Positions 1 through 9,405 are shown, numbered from the stretch's first letter. The stretch: 64,000 nucleotides of DNA from Arthrobacter gallicola (GCF_014836775.1 NZ_JACSQD010000007.1:1-64000), one strand, 5' to 3'. Made by a program: numbers and translations. The notes: generated by a model not told the origin, from the sequence alone.

Positions 1-87
1 TCGGGTGTGTGTGGTAACCACCAAATCTAAGAGGTCTTCACCTATTTCCCGTGTAACTAACGTGGTGTCTCAGTACAGCTAGGGCGG

Positions 88-597
88 CTAGTCAGATGCG
101 GGAGCCGAGATGTCAGTGGACGTGCCTGTTGCCGGACCGGTTGAGGTTCCGGGACCAGGCGAGCTGCCCGATCCGGTGTCCGTGCCGCTGGAATTTTCCG
201 TCGCGGCGGGACTGGTGACGGTGATTGTGGGCGTTGGCTCGTACCTTGTGGAGTTGTCATCATCACCGATACGGCTGAAGAGCGCGCCCCATAGAGAAAT
301 GGCAACAATGCACAGGATGAATCCCAGTCCGGAGACGATGACGGCAGCGACGGAAAGGACCTTTGCGGTGGAACCGTTGCGGACCGCGATGATCAGTGCA
401 GCAATGGAGAGCCCCAGGCCCGCAAGTGCGAACGCCAGGGCCAGGTAGTTGATCACCGGAACCCAGAACAGTCCCAGGCCGATGACCCCCAGGATGAGAC
501 TGGCAAGAGCCAACCCCCATCCCTGGTTGGACCGCGTCCCCCGTGGAGGATAACCCTGTCCATAGCTGTACATCGGATCGTTCGGTTGTGTGCCCAT
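88..597 (-). CDS. DUF4190-like small membrane protein
   Basis: 169 residues, ATG start preceded by a GAGGCG-type ribosome site. Residues about 27-70 form two hydrophobic segments (around GLALASLILGVIGLGLFW) separated by a short turn, and residues about 80-108 form a third. This small integral membrane layout resembles DUF4190-type proteins of actinobacteria. The N-terminus is short and carries Tyr/Gly/Pro (YSYGQGYPP). The C-terminal 55 residues are Ser/Thr/Gly/Pro rich and repetitive, so probably an unstructured extracytoplasmic or cytoplasmic tail. No catalytic motif is visible. It stands alone, codirectional with the next gene on the same strand after a gap of about 170 bases. Function unknown. 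Confidence 0.7.
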   Translation of the reverse strand: MGTQPNDPMYSYGQGYPPRGTRSNQGWGLALASLILGVIGLGLFWVPVINYLALAFALAGLGLSIAALIIAVRNGSTAKVLSVAAVIVSGLGFILCIVAISLWGALFSRIGDDDNSTRYEPTPTITVTSPAATENSSGTDTGSGSSPGPGTSTGPATGTSTDISAPASD

Positions 598-765
598 GAT
601 CGCCTCACAGAGTCTTGACGCCGCGGGTCAGGGGCCTGGATTCCTGCTGCAGGTCCACTTTCCCGGGTCCTTCAACGGTAAGAGCGGGCACGGCGCCCGG
701 CAAGGAACTGCGGAGACGGGCCCCTGTCGGCACCCGGATTCCCCTGCAGGCGCCCAGGCACGGGG

Positions 766-1437
766 TCAACCGGAGTGCGGGCCGGTTCCGCGCCGCAAAG
801 GCCGGTCCGGACGGCTGGCCGCGGGAGGACTACCCGGAGCCTCCCGCGTATCTTGCACGGCCTGTGGCAGAGCACCCTCCGGCCCCTCTCCCACGGGCGG
901 ATTCTCTTCCCCGGTCGCCATGTCCGACCCGGCAAGGAGCTCTTCGGCCTGTTCCAGGATCCGATTTGTCAGCCCCGAACCGGCGGCGACGGCGTCTGCG
1001 TGTGAGTGCCGTGTCCGTGAGTTCCGTGCCTGTGCATTTAGCGGTGCTGCCGGATCAGCCCGCGAACCGTCGTCAGCCGCCGGATTCCCGAGCGGGCGCA
1101 CCGCGGCCGGCTGCCCGCCGTCACCCAACACCTCCTCCTGCACCGTCAGGCCGATCAACCGGAACAATGCCCTGTCCTCCCGGGTAGCCAGGGATGAGGT
1201 TTTCAGGTCATTCAGCACGGCGAGCCCGGCCAGTGAGCGCCGCGGATTGGCGCTGACGGAAGCCTCCAGTGCCCACTGCGCCCGCACCCACCACTGCGCG
1301 CGGCGGTCCGCCTCGAGTTTCTGCCGGTAGGCAACATAGGCGACCACCGCCGTCGTCAGGATGCCCAGCGGCCCGAGTACGGGAATCCACGTAATGGCCC
1401 ACTGCGCCGCCTGATCCCAGAAATCTCCCCAGTTCAT
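766..1437 (-). CDS. hypothetical membrane-anchored protein
   Basis: 223 residues from an ATG. One clear membrane helix lies near the N-terminus (residues about 13-40, around WIPVLGPLGILTTAVVAYVA), followed by a basic stretch and a helical region (RRAQWWVRAQWALEASVSANP, residues about 45-65). The second half (from about residue 100) is low-complexity Ala/Gly/Pro/Arg. The charged helical part after one TM segment resembles small actinobacterial proteins of unknown role that sit at the membrane. No family motif is recognised. The window strand opposite to it also has open frames, but they have no recognisable protein content. Confidence 0.6.
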   Translation of the reverse strand: MNWGDFWDQAAQWAITWIPVLGPLGILTTAVVAYVAYRQKLEADRRAQWWVRAQWALEASVSANPRRSLAGLAVLNDLKTSSLATREDRALFRLIGLTVQEEVLGDGGQPAAVRPLGNPAADDGSRADPAAPLNAQARNSRTRHSHADAVAAGSGLTNRILEQAEELLAGSDMATGEENPPVGEGPEGALPQAVQDTREAPGSPPAASRPDRPLRRGTGPHSG

Positions 1438-1590
1438 GCCCGGAGCCTAGCCCGGACCGCCGCGCGATACACCGCTGCCGCCTTCCAAAGCCGGGAGGGC
1501 GCAAAATTTCACCCCGCGGATCGCTGGGACACTGCCCAACGTCCCGGGTCGGCTTAATGTTTTCCTTTTTTGTCTCCGCAGCGGATAGTA

Positions 1591-1607
1591 AATGAAAGTC
1601 ATTCATT
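1591..1607. promoter_or_regulatory. candidate operator AATGAA-N5-TTCATT upstream of the deiminase operon
   Basis: A perfect 6-base inverted repeat with a 5-base centre (AGTCA) lies about 32 bases upstream of the agmatine-deiminase-like start, inside an unusually AT-rich patch for this genome. Position and symmetry fit a dimeric repressor site. No regulator is adjacent, so the partner is unknown. Confidence 0.3.
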
Positions 1608-1639
1608 ATTAGCTTCGTCACACTGGAGGAAGTACCACC

Positions 1640-2701
1640 ATGCATGCCGCTATGCCCGCCGAATGGGCACCCCACAGCAAAACCTGGATGGCCTTCCCCA
1701 CCCCTAACGACACCTTTGGCGAGGCCGGGAGCACCACGCTGGACCGGGCCCGCACGGCCTGGTCCGCCGTCGCCCGCACCATCGCCCGCTACGAACCCGT
1801 CACCATGCTGGTCAGCCCCGGGGACCTGGGCGCGGCCAAGGAGTTCCTCGGCGACGGGATCAATCTGGTGTCCGTTGAGCTGGACGACGCCTGGCTCCGG
1901 GACTCCGGCCCCACCTTCACGCACGCCGCGGACGGCAGCGTTGCCGCCGTGAACTGGGTGTTCAACGGCTGGGGAGCCCAGGAATGGGCCGCCTGGGACA
2001 AGGACCAGCATCTGGGCACCTTCGTGGCCGCGGAAGCCGGCGTTCCGGTGACCTCCAGCTCGCTGGTTAATGAGGGCGGCGGTTTCCACGTCGACGGCGA
2101 AGGCACCGTGCTGCTCACGGAGACGGTCCAGCTCGATCCAGGACGCAACCCCGGCAGAAGCCGGGAGGAGGTGGAAGCGGAGGTCCATGCCCGGCTGGGC
2201 ACCACCAAGGCCATCTGGCTGCCCCGCGGACTCACCCGGGACTATGACGAGTTCGGCACCCGCGGCCACGTGGACATCGTCGCCTCCTTCGCCGGCCCCG
2301 GCACCGTACTGCTGCACCGGCAGGACGATGCACGCCACCCTGACCACCAGGTGATGAAGCAGCTCCGCACGGTCCTGGAAGCCGCGGTGGATGCCCGCGG
2401 CCGGAAGCTGGAAATCATCGATGTCCCGGCACCCACGGTGCTCGACGCCGGAGACGGGTTCGTGGACTGGTCCTACATCAACCACTACGTCGGCAACGGC
2501 GTGGTGGTGCTGTGCGCCTTCGATGACGCGCACGACGCCGCAGCCGCGGAAATCCTGGGCCGCGCCTACCCCGGCCGGGTCGTGGAACTGGTGGACGCGC
2601 GGGATATCTTCGCCTTCGGCGGCGGCATCCACTGCATCACTCAGCAGCAGCCGGCACCCCGGCTAACCGGAGCCGGAGCGGAATCCGGGACGGGAGCATA
2701 A
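1640..2701 (+). CDS. aguA: agmatine deiminase family protein (peptidyl-arginine deiminase fold)
   Basis: 353 residues. Members hydrolyse the guanidinium group of agmatine to N-carbamoylputrescine and ammonia, in the cytoplasm. Diagnostic motifs: N-terminal PAEWAPHSKTWMAFP, the substrate-binding WLRDSGPTF at about residues 90-98, a GHVD segment near residue 212, and the C-terminal GGGIHCITQQQP with the catalytic Cys at about residue 332. Length is normal for the family. A strong GGAGGAA site lies 8 bases before the ATG. Its stop overlaps the start of the following amidase by one base (TAATG), so the two are translationally coupled. The usual partner AguB (a nitrilase-fold amidohydrolase) is absent. 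The gene could act on another guanidine compound; the symbol is by family only. Confidence 0.85.
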   Translation: MHAAMPAEWAPHSKTWMAFPTPNDTFGEAGSTTLDRARTAWSAVARTIARYEPVTMLVSPGDLGAAKEFLGDGINLVSVELDDAWLRDSGPTFTHAADGSVAAVNWVFNGWGAQEWAAWDKDQHLGTFVAAEAGVPVTSSSLVNEGGGFHVDGEGTVLLTETVQLDPGRNPGRSREEVEAEVHARLGTTKAIWLPRGLTRDYDEFGTRGHVDIVASFAGPGTVLLHRQDDARHPDHQVMKQLRTVLEAAVDARGRKLEIIDVPAPTVLDAGDGFVDWSYINHYVGNGVVVLCAFDDAHDAAAAEILGRAYPGRVVELVDARDIFAFGGGIHCITQQQPAPRLTGAGAESGTGA

Positions 2702-4476
2702 TGTTCGACGTCGTGGAAGCGGGCATTGCCGAACTGCGGGCGGCCCTGGAGTCGGGTGAAACCACCAGCGAGGAACTCGTTGCCGCGTACCTGGCCCGGA
2801 TCGAGGCCTACGACCGGCAGGGACCGCGGCTGAACTCCGTCATCGTGTCCAATCCGGATGCCTTGGCCGAAGCCCGTGCCGCGGATGAGCGCCGCGCCCG
2901 CGGTACCGTGCTGGGCCCGCTGGACGGCATTCCGTACACCGCGAAGAACAGTTTCAAGGTGCGCGGGCTCACCGTGGCGGCCGGGTCTCCGGCGTTTGCC
3001 GATCTGGTGGCCGGGCAGGACGCGTTCACCATTGAGCGGCTGCGGGATGCCGGAGCCGTGCTGATCGGGCTGACCAACATGCCACCCATGGCCAACGGCG
3101 GGATGCAGCGCGGACTCTATGGCCGGGCCAAAAGCCCGTACAGCGCAGACTTCCTCACCTCCGCCTTTGCGTCCGGTTCCTCCAACGGGTCCGGAACGGC
3201 GACGGCGGCCAGCTTCGCGGCCTTCGGCCTCGGGGAAGAGACCTGGTCCTCGGGCCGGGCACCGGCGTCCTGCAACGCACTGTGCGCGTACACCCCGTCC
3301 CGCGGCGTGATCTCGGTGCGCGGGAACTGGCCGCTGGTGCCGACCATGGACGTGGTGGTTCCGCATACCCGCACCATGGCGGACCTGCTGGAGGTCCTGG
3401 ACGTGATCGTGGCGGACGACGCCGAGACCCGCGGAGATTTTTGGCGCGCCCAGCCCTGGGTGAAGGTGCCGGCGGCCTCCCAGGTGCGGCCGGCGTCGTA
3501 CCTTGACCTGGCCGTGCCGGATCCGGCCGCAGCGCGCGGCGCCCTGGCCGGGCGGCGCTTTGGCGTGCCGCGGATGTATATCAATGCCGATCCCGACGCC
3601 GGCACCGCGGACTCCGGGGGCAGGGCAGCCGGCATTGGCGGTCCCACCGGTCAGCGCATTCAGACCCGGGACTCGGTCCTGGACCTTTGGAATGCCGCGC
3701 GCCGCGATTTGGAGGCCGCGGGCGCCGAGGTGGTGGAGGTGGACTTCCCCGCCGTCACCAACTACGAAGGCGACCGCCCCGGCGCACCCACCCTCGCCAC
3801 CCGCGGCCTGGTCAGCCCGGAGTTCCTCCGCAGCGAGATCGTGGATCTCTCGGCCTGGGCCTGGGACGACTTCCTGGCCGCCAACGGCGATCCGGCGCTA
3901 AACCGGCTGGCCGACGTCGACGGCACCCGGATCTTCCCGCATCCGGAGGGCGCACTGCCGGACCGGTACACCGGTTTCGACGACGACATCGCCGAGTATC
4001 CGGAGCACGTCCGGAAGTCCCCCGTGGACTCCTTTACCGAAATTCCACACCTGGCCGAGGGTCTGCGTGGCCTGGAGGAAACGCGCCGGATCGATCTCGA
4101 AGAGTGGATGGACGGCCTGGGGCTGGACGCGGTGGTGTTCCCGGCGATGGCCGACGTCGGCCCGGCGGATGCGGACGTCAATCCGGAGTCGGCGGATCTG
4201 GCCTGGCGCAACGGTGTGTGGGTGGCTAATGGGAACCTGGTGCCCCGGCATCTGGGCATCCCCACCGTCACCGTTCCGATGGGAACGATGGCAGACACCG
4301 GGATGCCGGTGGGGCTCACCTTCGCCGGACGGGGCTGGGACGACAACGCGCTGCTCCGTCTGGCGGCCGCCTTCGAAGCTACCGGGTTCGAGACGGGCGG
4401 GCTCGAGGCGGGCGGGCTCGGGACGGGTGACACAGGTCGCCGCACCGAACCGCCGCGGACTCCGCGGCTGGCGTAG
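2701..4476 (+). CDS. amidase-signature family amidase
   Basis: 591 residues. The amidase-signature fold hydrolyses C-N bonds with a Ser-cisSer-Lys triad. Lys82 (in YTAKNSFKVRG), Ser160/161 (in ASGSSNGSG) and Ser184 (in ETWSSGR) occupy the expected positions, although the usual GTDxGGS context of the nucleophile is changed to GEETWSS. This suggests a divergent but probably active member. The ATG overlaps the deiminase stop by one base, so a shared pathway is likely, such as cleavage of the carbamoyl product. The last 30 residues are a Gly/Thr/Glu repeat (in-frame repeated GAGGCGGGCGGGCT-like units) not expected in the family. Substrate unknown. Confidence 0.85.
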   Translation: MFDVVEAGIAELRAALESGETTSEELVAAYLARIEAYDRQGPRLNSVIVSNPDALAEARAADERRARGTVLGPLDGIPYTAKNSFKVRGLTVAAGSPAFADLVAGQDAFTIERLRDAGAVLIGLTNMPPMANGGMQRGLYGRAKSPYSADFLTSAFASGSSNGSGTATAASFAAFGLGEETWSSGRAPASCNALCAYTPSRGVISVRGNWPLVPTMDVVVPHTRTMADLLEVLDVIVADDAETRGDFWRAQPWVKVPAASQVRPASYLDLAVPDPAAARGALAGRRFGVPRMYINADPDAGTADSGGRAAGIGGPTGQRIQTRDSVLDLWNAARRDLEAAGAEVVEVDFPAVTNYEGDRPGAPTLATRGLVSPEFLRSEIVDLSAWAWDDFLAANGDPALNRLADVDGTRIFPHPEGALPDRYTGFDDDIAEYPEHVRKSPVDSFTEIPHLAEGLRGLEETRRIDLEEWMDGLGLDAVVFPAMADVGPADADVNPESADLAWRNGVWVANGNLVPRHLGIPTVTVPMGTMADTGMPVGLTFAGRGWDDNALLRLAAAFEATGFETGGLEAGGLGTGDTGRRTEPPRTPRLA

Positions 4477-4540
4477 CGGGCGGCACGGGGGCAGGGTGCC
4501 GGTTCAGCTCGGGTGCGGCCGCGTTGGGGCGGCCGGAGTC

Positions 4541-5512
4541 CTAAACTCCCGCAGCCACGAAGCCCAGCCGCTTATCCACCACGTTCGCCGGAGTGCGGCC
4601 CGCCAGATAAGCGGTGAGGTTGGCTTCGAACTGGGCTGCCAGGGCGGGCAGATGGGTTTGCGAATCGCCGGAGAGGTGCGGAGTGATCAGCACGTTCTCC
4701 AGGGACCACAACGGGCTGGAAGCGGGCAGCGGTTCCGGATCGGTCACGTCCAGCACGGCTCCGGCGATGGACTTGGACTCCAGCGCCAGAGTCAGGGCGT
4801 CCTGGTCCGCCAGCTCGCCGCGGCCCATGTTCACGAGCACCGCCGTCGGGCGCATTGCGGACAGTACCTCCTGGTTCAACATCCTCCGGGTGTCCCGGGT
4901 GAGCGGGGCAGCGAGGACAACAAAGTCGTAGTCCCCGGCCACGGCGGCAAAGTCCGTGCTGGCGTGAATGGCGGCGAAATCGGCGTCGCCGGTCCGGGCG
5001 GTGCGGCCCAGCCCGTCGGTTTCGATGCCGACGGCGCGCAGCAGCCGGGCGGTGGTCCGTCCGATGCTGCCGGTACCGGCGATCAGCGCCCGGGTGCCGG
5101 CCAGGTTGTACGTGGGAAAGTACTGCCAGTGCCGGTCCCGCTGGTTCAGGGCTGCCGCCGGGAAGTTCTTGGCGAAATACAGGATGCCGGCCAACGCGTA
5201 CTCGGCCATCGCCGCATCGAAAATGCCGCGGGCGTTAGTCACGGTGACCTCCGAGGCCGCGAGCTCCGGGAACAGCAGCCTGTCCACACCGGCGGCCGGT
5301 ACGTGGATCCACTTCAGGGAATCCGCGCGGGACCAGTTCTCCCGCAGCCCGTCAGCGAAGTAATCCCACAGGTACAGGATCTCCGTGCCGGGCAGCGCTG
5401 CAGCGAGCTCGCCGGTATCGGACGCTAGCCGGACGTCCGCGAGGGCTTCGAGCTGCTCGAGCCCGGTGACCGGGCGGGACCCGGTGAGGATGGTGAGGAC
5501 TGGTTTGGACAT
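4541..5512 (-). CDS. D-isomer-specific 2-hydroxyacid dehydrogenase
   Basis: 323 residues, cytoplasmic NAD(P)-dependent reductase/dehydrogenase of 2-keto or 2-hydroxy acids. The nucleotide-binding loop is visible as ALIAGTGSIGRTTARLL (about residues 140-160). The family signature VLVNMGRGELADQDAL and the catalytic His in LITPHLSG near residue 280 are present, as is the Arg in APLTRDTRR. The N-terminal catalytic domain is short but complete. It converges on the amidase gene with a 64-base gap and is not in an operon with it. Substrate specificity (glyoxylate/hydroxypyruvate versus others) cannot be read from the sequence. Confidence 0.88.
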   Translation of the reverse strand: MSKPVLTILTGSRPVTGLEQLEALADVRLASDTGELAAALPGTEILYLWDYFADGLRENWSRADSLKWIHVPAAGVDRLLFPELAASEVTVTNARGIFDAAMAEYALAGILYFAKNFPAAALNQRDRHWQYFPTYNLAGTRALIAGTGSIGRTTARLLRAVGIETDGLGRTARTGDADFAAIHASTDFAAVAGDYDFVVLAAPLTRDTRRMLNQEVLSAMRPTAVLVNMGRGELADQDALTLALESKSIAGAVLDVTDPEPLPASSPLWSLENVLITPHLSGDSQTHLPALAAQFEANLTAYLAGRTPANVVDKRLGFVAAGV

Positions 5513-5567
5513 GCGCTCAGGCTAGGTGATTCCGGCTCCGATCCGGGCATCCGTTACGCTGTCCGGT

Positions 5568-6740
5568 TCACACCCGCGCGGCAAGCATCCCGTCGATGCT
5601 CTGCGGCGACAGCGCGTGGTGGATGGCCAGCATGCAGGCGCCCAGCATCCCGGCCTCGAGCCCGGAGGCGGACTGCACAATCTGCAGGTGCTGCGTGGCC
5701 AGCGGCATGGTCCGGGAGTACACGACCTCCCGCACCCCGGCAATAAAGTGCTCTCCGGTGAGCGCCAGCAACCCCCCGATGACAATGACGGACGGATTCA
5801 TCATGCTCAGGCACGCGGACAGGACCTCGCCGACGTCGCGCCCGGCCTGCCGGACGGCATGCACCGCCGCCTGCTCCCCCTGCGCCACCAGTGCGACGAC
5901 GTCCCGGCCGTCCTCCGCGGCCAGGCCGGCTTCCCGCAGTTTCCGGGCCACCGCCGGGCCGGACGCGAGCGCCTCCAGGCAGCCGAAGTTTCCGCACCGG
6001 CAGAGCAGATCCGCGCCGCTGGGCACCGGGATGTGGCCAATGTCCCCTGCCACCCCGTCCGCACCGCGCAGCAGCGCCCCGTTGCAGATGATTCCCGCGC
6101 CAATGCCGGTGGCGACTTTGACGAAAATCAGGTTCTCGACGTCGGGCCACGCTGCCTCGCGCTCCCCCATCGACATCACGTTCACATCGTTATCCACCAG
6201 CACCGGCGCGTTGAAGTGGGCGCCCAGGTAAGCGGCGACGTCGAACCCGTGCCAGCCGGGCATGATGGGCGGATGGATCGGTTTGCCGGTGCTGTGCTCC
6301 ACGGGGCCGGGGAGTCCGACGCCGACAGCCAGGATGTCGCGCCCGGAACGTCCCAGCTGCCGGAGCAGGGAGCTGCCGAGTTCCACCACCGTGTCCAGAA
6401 CCGTGCCCGGTCCGGCGCTGACCAGCAGGTCGCGGGTGGCATCGGCCAGCGCATTGCCGGCCAGGTCAGCCACCCCGACCCGCAGGTGGGACGCTCCGAC
6501 GTCGGCTCCCAGGACTACCAGCCGTCCGGCCTGCATCGCGATCTGCGCTGACGGGCGGCCGCCGGTCGAGGCGGCATCCTCCACCGGAGCCACCAGGCCC
6601 AGTTCGATCAGCGCGTCAACGCGCAGCGCGATGGTGGACCGGGCCACCCCAGCCAGCTCGGCCAATTCGCTGCGCGTACGGGGCTGGCCGTCGCGCAGCA
6701 GCTGGAAGAGATCGCTGATGCCGGAAGAGGGCACCGTCAC
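5568..6740 (-). CDS. ROK family transcriptional regulator
   Basis: 390 residues from a GTG at 6740; a longer open frame upstream runs over the permease gene and is discarded because the GTG overlaps the permease stop by four bases (GTGA). An N-terminal winged helix-turn-helix (TRSELAELAGVARSTIALRVDALIELGLV, residues about 17-45) is followed by a ROK sugar-kinase-like domain with the phosphate motif GADVGASHLRVGV, the sugar-binding GDIGHIPV and the zinc-type CRCGNFGCLEAL motif. ROK repressors respond to sugars or sugar phosphates. As the last gene of the permease/ATPase operon it very likely controls this sugar uptake locus, possibly through the 9322-9482 intergenic region. Confidence 0.9.
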   Translation of the reverse strand: MTVPSSGISDLFQLLRDGQPRTRSELAELAGVARSTIALRVDALIELGLVAPVEDAASTGGRPSAQIAMQAGRLVVLGADVGASHLRVGVADLAGNALADATRDLLVSAGPGTVLDTVVELGSSLLRQLGRSGRDILAVGVGLPGPVEHSTGKPIHPPIMPGWHGFDVAAYLGAHFNAPVLVDNDVNVMSMGEREAAWPDVENLIFVKVATGIGAGIICNGALLRGADGVAGDIGHIPVPSGADLLCRCGNFGCLEALASGPAVARKLREAGLAAEDGRDVVALVAQGEQAAVHAVRQAGRDVGEVLSACLSMMNPSVIVIGGLLALTGEHFIAGVREVVYSRTMPLATQHLQIVQSASGLEAGMLGACMLAIHHALSPQSIDGMLAARV

Positions 6741-7792
6741 AACGCGCCTTTGCGCCGGGTTCCCCGAACCGCGAACTTCTGCTGGAGCAGCACGGCCAGC
6801 ACAATGATCGCGCCCTTGGTGACTGCCTGCACTGAGGTATCCAGGTTGTTCTGGGTAAACACGTTGGTGAGGGTGCTGAACAGCAGCACCCCCAGGACCG
6901 TGCCGACAATGGTTCCCCGGCCACCGATCAGCAGCGTGCCGCCCACCACCACCGCGGCAATTGCGTCGAGTTCGTAGTACAGACCGTGCGTCGAGGAGCC
7001 GGACGTGGTGCGTGCCATCATCATGACGCCGGCAATCCCCGCAGTCAGGCCGGACAGGACATACAGCCACACAACGTGCCGTTTCACCTTGATGCCGGCG
7101 AGCCGGGCGGCTTCCAGGTTCCCGCCGATTGCCACCGTCCGGCGCCCGAAGGTAGTCCGGTTGAGCAGGAACCACCCGATCGCGGCTACAACCGCGAAGA
7201 TCCAGATCAGCAGCGGAACGCCCAGCACGTTGGAGCGCATGATGGCGAGGAAGTCGCGCTCGGTGACAATCAGCGTTCTGCGGCCGGAAATCAGTTCCGC
7301 CACCCCGCGTGCGGCGACCAGCATGGCCAGAGTGGCGATGAAGGCCACCACGTTGCCGTAGGCGATGATCGTGCCGTTGATCAACCCCACGAAGGCCCCG
7401 ACGGCGAGAGCGACGGCAACCATAACCAGCCAGCTGCTGTTCGCCGCCGCGAGCTGGACGGCGGACAGGCTCGCCACCACCGAAGTCAGCCCCATAACCG
7501 AGCCCACCGAGAGGTCGATTCCACCGGCGGTGATCACAAAAGTCATGCCAATACTGACGACCCCGAGGACAGAGCCATAGGACAGGATGGTCAGCAGATT
7601 GCTCATGCTCAGGAACTGGGAACCGCTGGTGGCCGCGCCAACGGCTACCAGCAGGGCCAGCGCAATGACCAGACCGAGGCTCCGTGCGCCCGAGCCGCCC
7701 AGTATCTGGCGCCAGCCCCTGCGGCCGGCCCCCGCCGGCGCCTCGCCTCCGCTGGGAGGAGGTTCCAGCGTTGTTGTGTTGTTCTCGCTCAA
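6737..7792 (-). CDS. sugar ABC transporter permease (RbsC family)
   Basis: 351 residues. Integral membrane permease of a carbohydrate uptake transporter 2 family importer, with about 8-10 membrane helices and the conserved segments [13 protein letters not shown] (about residues 90-102) and the cytoplasmic-loop signature GLTAGIAGVMMMART. The N-terminal 30 residues are polar (Pro/Gly/Glu rich) before the first helix. The ATG overlaps the ATPase stop (ATGA) and its stop overlaps the ROK gene start, giving a tight three-gene unit. Confidence 0.92.
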   Translation of the reverse strand: MSENNTTTLEPPPSGGEAPAGAGRRGWRQILGGSGARSLGLVIALALLVAVGAATSGSQFLSMSNLLTILSYGSVLGVVSIGMTFVITAGGIDLSVGSVMGLTSVVASLSAVQLAAANSSWLVMVAVALAVGAFVGLINGTIIAYGNVVAFIATLAMLVAARGVAELISGRRTLIVTERDFLAIMRSNVLGVPLLIWIFAVVAAIGWFLLNRTTFGRRTVAIGGNLEAARLAGIKVKRHVVWLYVLSGLTAGIAGVMMMARTTSGSSTHGLYYELDAIAAVVVGGTLLIGGRGTIVGTVLGVLLFSTLTNVFTQNNLDTSVQAVTKGAIIVLAVLLQQKFAVRGTRRKGAL

Positions 7793-9321
7793 GGGGCGTT
7801 TCCTTTCAGGACGAGGTCGAGCACACCGTGCTCATCAATATCGGCGGCGTCTCTCAGAGCCAGGGTCCGGCCCGCGTCGAGCACCAGTACCCGGTCTGCC
7901 AGGCCGATGACCTCCTCGATTTCGCTGGAGACCACCACAATGCCCACGCCTTCAGCGGCGAGTTTGCGGATCAGTGAGTAGATTTCGGCTTTAGCGCCCA
8001 CGTCCACGCCGCGGGTGGGCTCGTCCAGCAGCAGGATCCGGGTCCCGTGAATGAGCCAGCGGGCCAGCAGCACCTTCTGCTGGTTGCCGCCGGAGAGAGT
8101 CCGGGCCTGGCGTTCCGGATCCGCCGGTGTGAGGTGAAGTGCCTTGGCCTGCTCCCGGGCTGCCTGTTTCTCGGCCCGTTCGTTCAGCAGTCCGCGGCGG
8201 GCGAACCGGGCGAAAGTGGACAGCGTGGCGTTCTTGTAGATCGGTTCTTCCAGGATCAGGCCCTGGCTTTTCCGTTCCTCCGGGGACAGGCCCATCCCGG
8301 CGCTCGTGGCGGCCCGTACCGAGCCCGGCCGCAGTGTCCTGCCCTGGACCGTGACGCTGCCGGTTCCGGCTTTCCGCGCGCCGTAGATGGTTTCCAGGAT
8401 TTCCGAGCGGCCCGAACCCACCAGCCCGGCCAGGCCCAGGATCTCGCCGGCCCGGAGGGTGAAGCTGATGCCGCTGAAAGATCCAGGCAGGCCCAGGTCC
8501 TGCACCTGGAGCAGCACCGGCGCCTCATCGGACACCGGCTGCCGGGGCGGATACACGTTGGTGGTTTCCCGGCCGGTCATCAGCCGCACCAGCTCGCTGC
8601 GGGTCACGGATTTCACCGGCAGGGAGGAGGCTGTGCTGCGGCCGTCCTTGATCACGGTGATCCGGTTACCGATCTGGTCGATCTCCTCCAGCCGGTGGGA
8701 GATGTAGACGATGGCGATGCCCTGGGCGGTGAGCTGGCGGATCACCCGGAACAGATTGGCCACTTCCCCGGAATCCAGGATGGCGCTCGGCTCATCCATG
8801 ATGATCAGCCGGGCGTTGCGGGAGAGCGCCCGCGCCAGGCTGACAATCTGCTTTCCGGCGGCGGAGAGGCTGCCCACTTCCGTGCCCGGCGAGAGTTCCT
8901 GGTGGCCCAGCCGCTGCAGCAGGCTGCGGGTCTTCTGACGGGCGTCCTTGACCCGCAGGACTCCGCCGCGGGCATTCTCGTGGCCCAGGAAAATGTTCTC
9001 CGTGATGTTCAGGCCGTCCACCACGTCCAGCTCCTGGTACATGGTGGCAATTCCAAGCTCCAGCGCCGCTGTGGGCGAGGCCAGTTCCACCGGGTTGCCC
9101 TGCCAGCGGATCTCCCCGCCGTCCGGCTGATGCACACCGGAGAGCGCCTTGATCAAGGTCGATTTTCCGGCACCGTTCTGCCCCAGTACACAGTGCACCT
9201 CCCCCGGGAGCACCTCCAGGTTGACGCCCTGCAGCGCCTGGACGCCGGCAAAACTCTTGCTGAGATTCCGCACCGCAAGCAGCGGTTCTACGGGTGTTGG
9301 GGCAGCGCTGGCCGTCGACAT
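7789..9321 (-). CDS. sugar ABC transporter ATP-binding protein (RbsA/MglA type, two NBDs)
   Basis: 510 residues with two fused nucleotide-binding domains that energise the permease. Domain 1 has Walker A GQNGAGKST at residues 47-55, a signature LSAAGKQIVSLARAL and Walker B LIIMDEPSA. Domain 2 has the degenerate Walker A typical of the family (GLVGSGRSE), signature [15 protein letters not shown] and LLLDEPTRGVD. The ATG at 9321 is chosen because it begins the conserved LLAVRNLSKSF segment after a short leader; an in-frame upstream extension to 9495 would read into the divergent promoter. First gene of the minus-strand operon. Confidence 0.92.
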   Translation of the reverse strand: MSTASAAPTPVEPLLAVRNLSKSFAGVQALQGVNLEVLPGEVHCVLGQNGAGKSTLIKALSGVHQPDGGEIRWQGNPVELASPTAALELGIATMYQELDVVDGLNITENIFLGHENARGGVLRVKDARQKTRSLLQRLGHQELSPGTEVGSLSAAGKQIVSLARALSRNARLIIMDEPSAILDSGEVANLFRVIRQLTAQGIAIVYISHRLEEIDQIGNRITVIKDGRSTASSLPVKSVTRSELVRLMTGRETTNVYPPRQPVSDEAPVLLQVQDLGLPGSFSGISFTLRAGEILGLAGLVGSGRSEILETIYGARKAGTGSVTVQGRTLRPGSVRAATSAGMGLSPEERKSQGLILEEPIYKNATLSTFARFARRGLLNERAEKQAAREQAKALHLTPADPERQARTLSGGNQQKVLLARWLIHGTRILLLDEPTRGVDVGAKAEIYSLIRKLAAEGVGIVVVSSEIEEVIGLADRVLVLDAGRTLALRDAADIDEHGVLDLVLKGNAP

Positions 9322-9391
9322 GGACGGAGCATACACACTTACGTCGATGATCAGTAGTATCTTGCAGTTTTTCCGGACGTCTTCTGTTACT

Positions 9392-9405
9392 GTGACGGCC
9401 ATCAC
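9392..9405. promoter_or_regulatory. candidate operator in the divergent sugar-transport promoter
   Basis: GTGACGGCCATCAC is an imperfect palindrome (GTGA-N6-TCAC arms) in the 161-base gap between the divergent ATPase/permease/ROK operon and the binding-protein operon. Its place fits a site read by the ROK regulator to control both directions. Only symmetry and location support this. Confidence 0.25.

Noticed and set aside
4067..5428. 453-codon plus-strand frame over the amidase end and the dehydrogenase
   Set aside because: It crosses two real genes in other frames; no family.
6741..7175. Upstream extension of the ROK regulator
   Set aside because: It runs in a different frame inside the permease gene; GTG 6740 overlaps the permease stop in the usual GTGA way.
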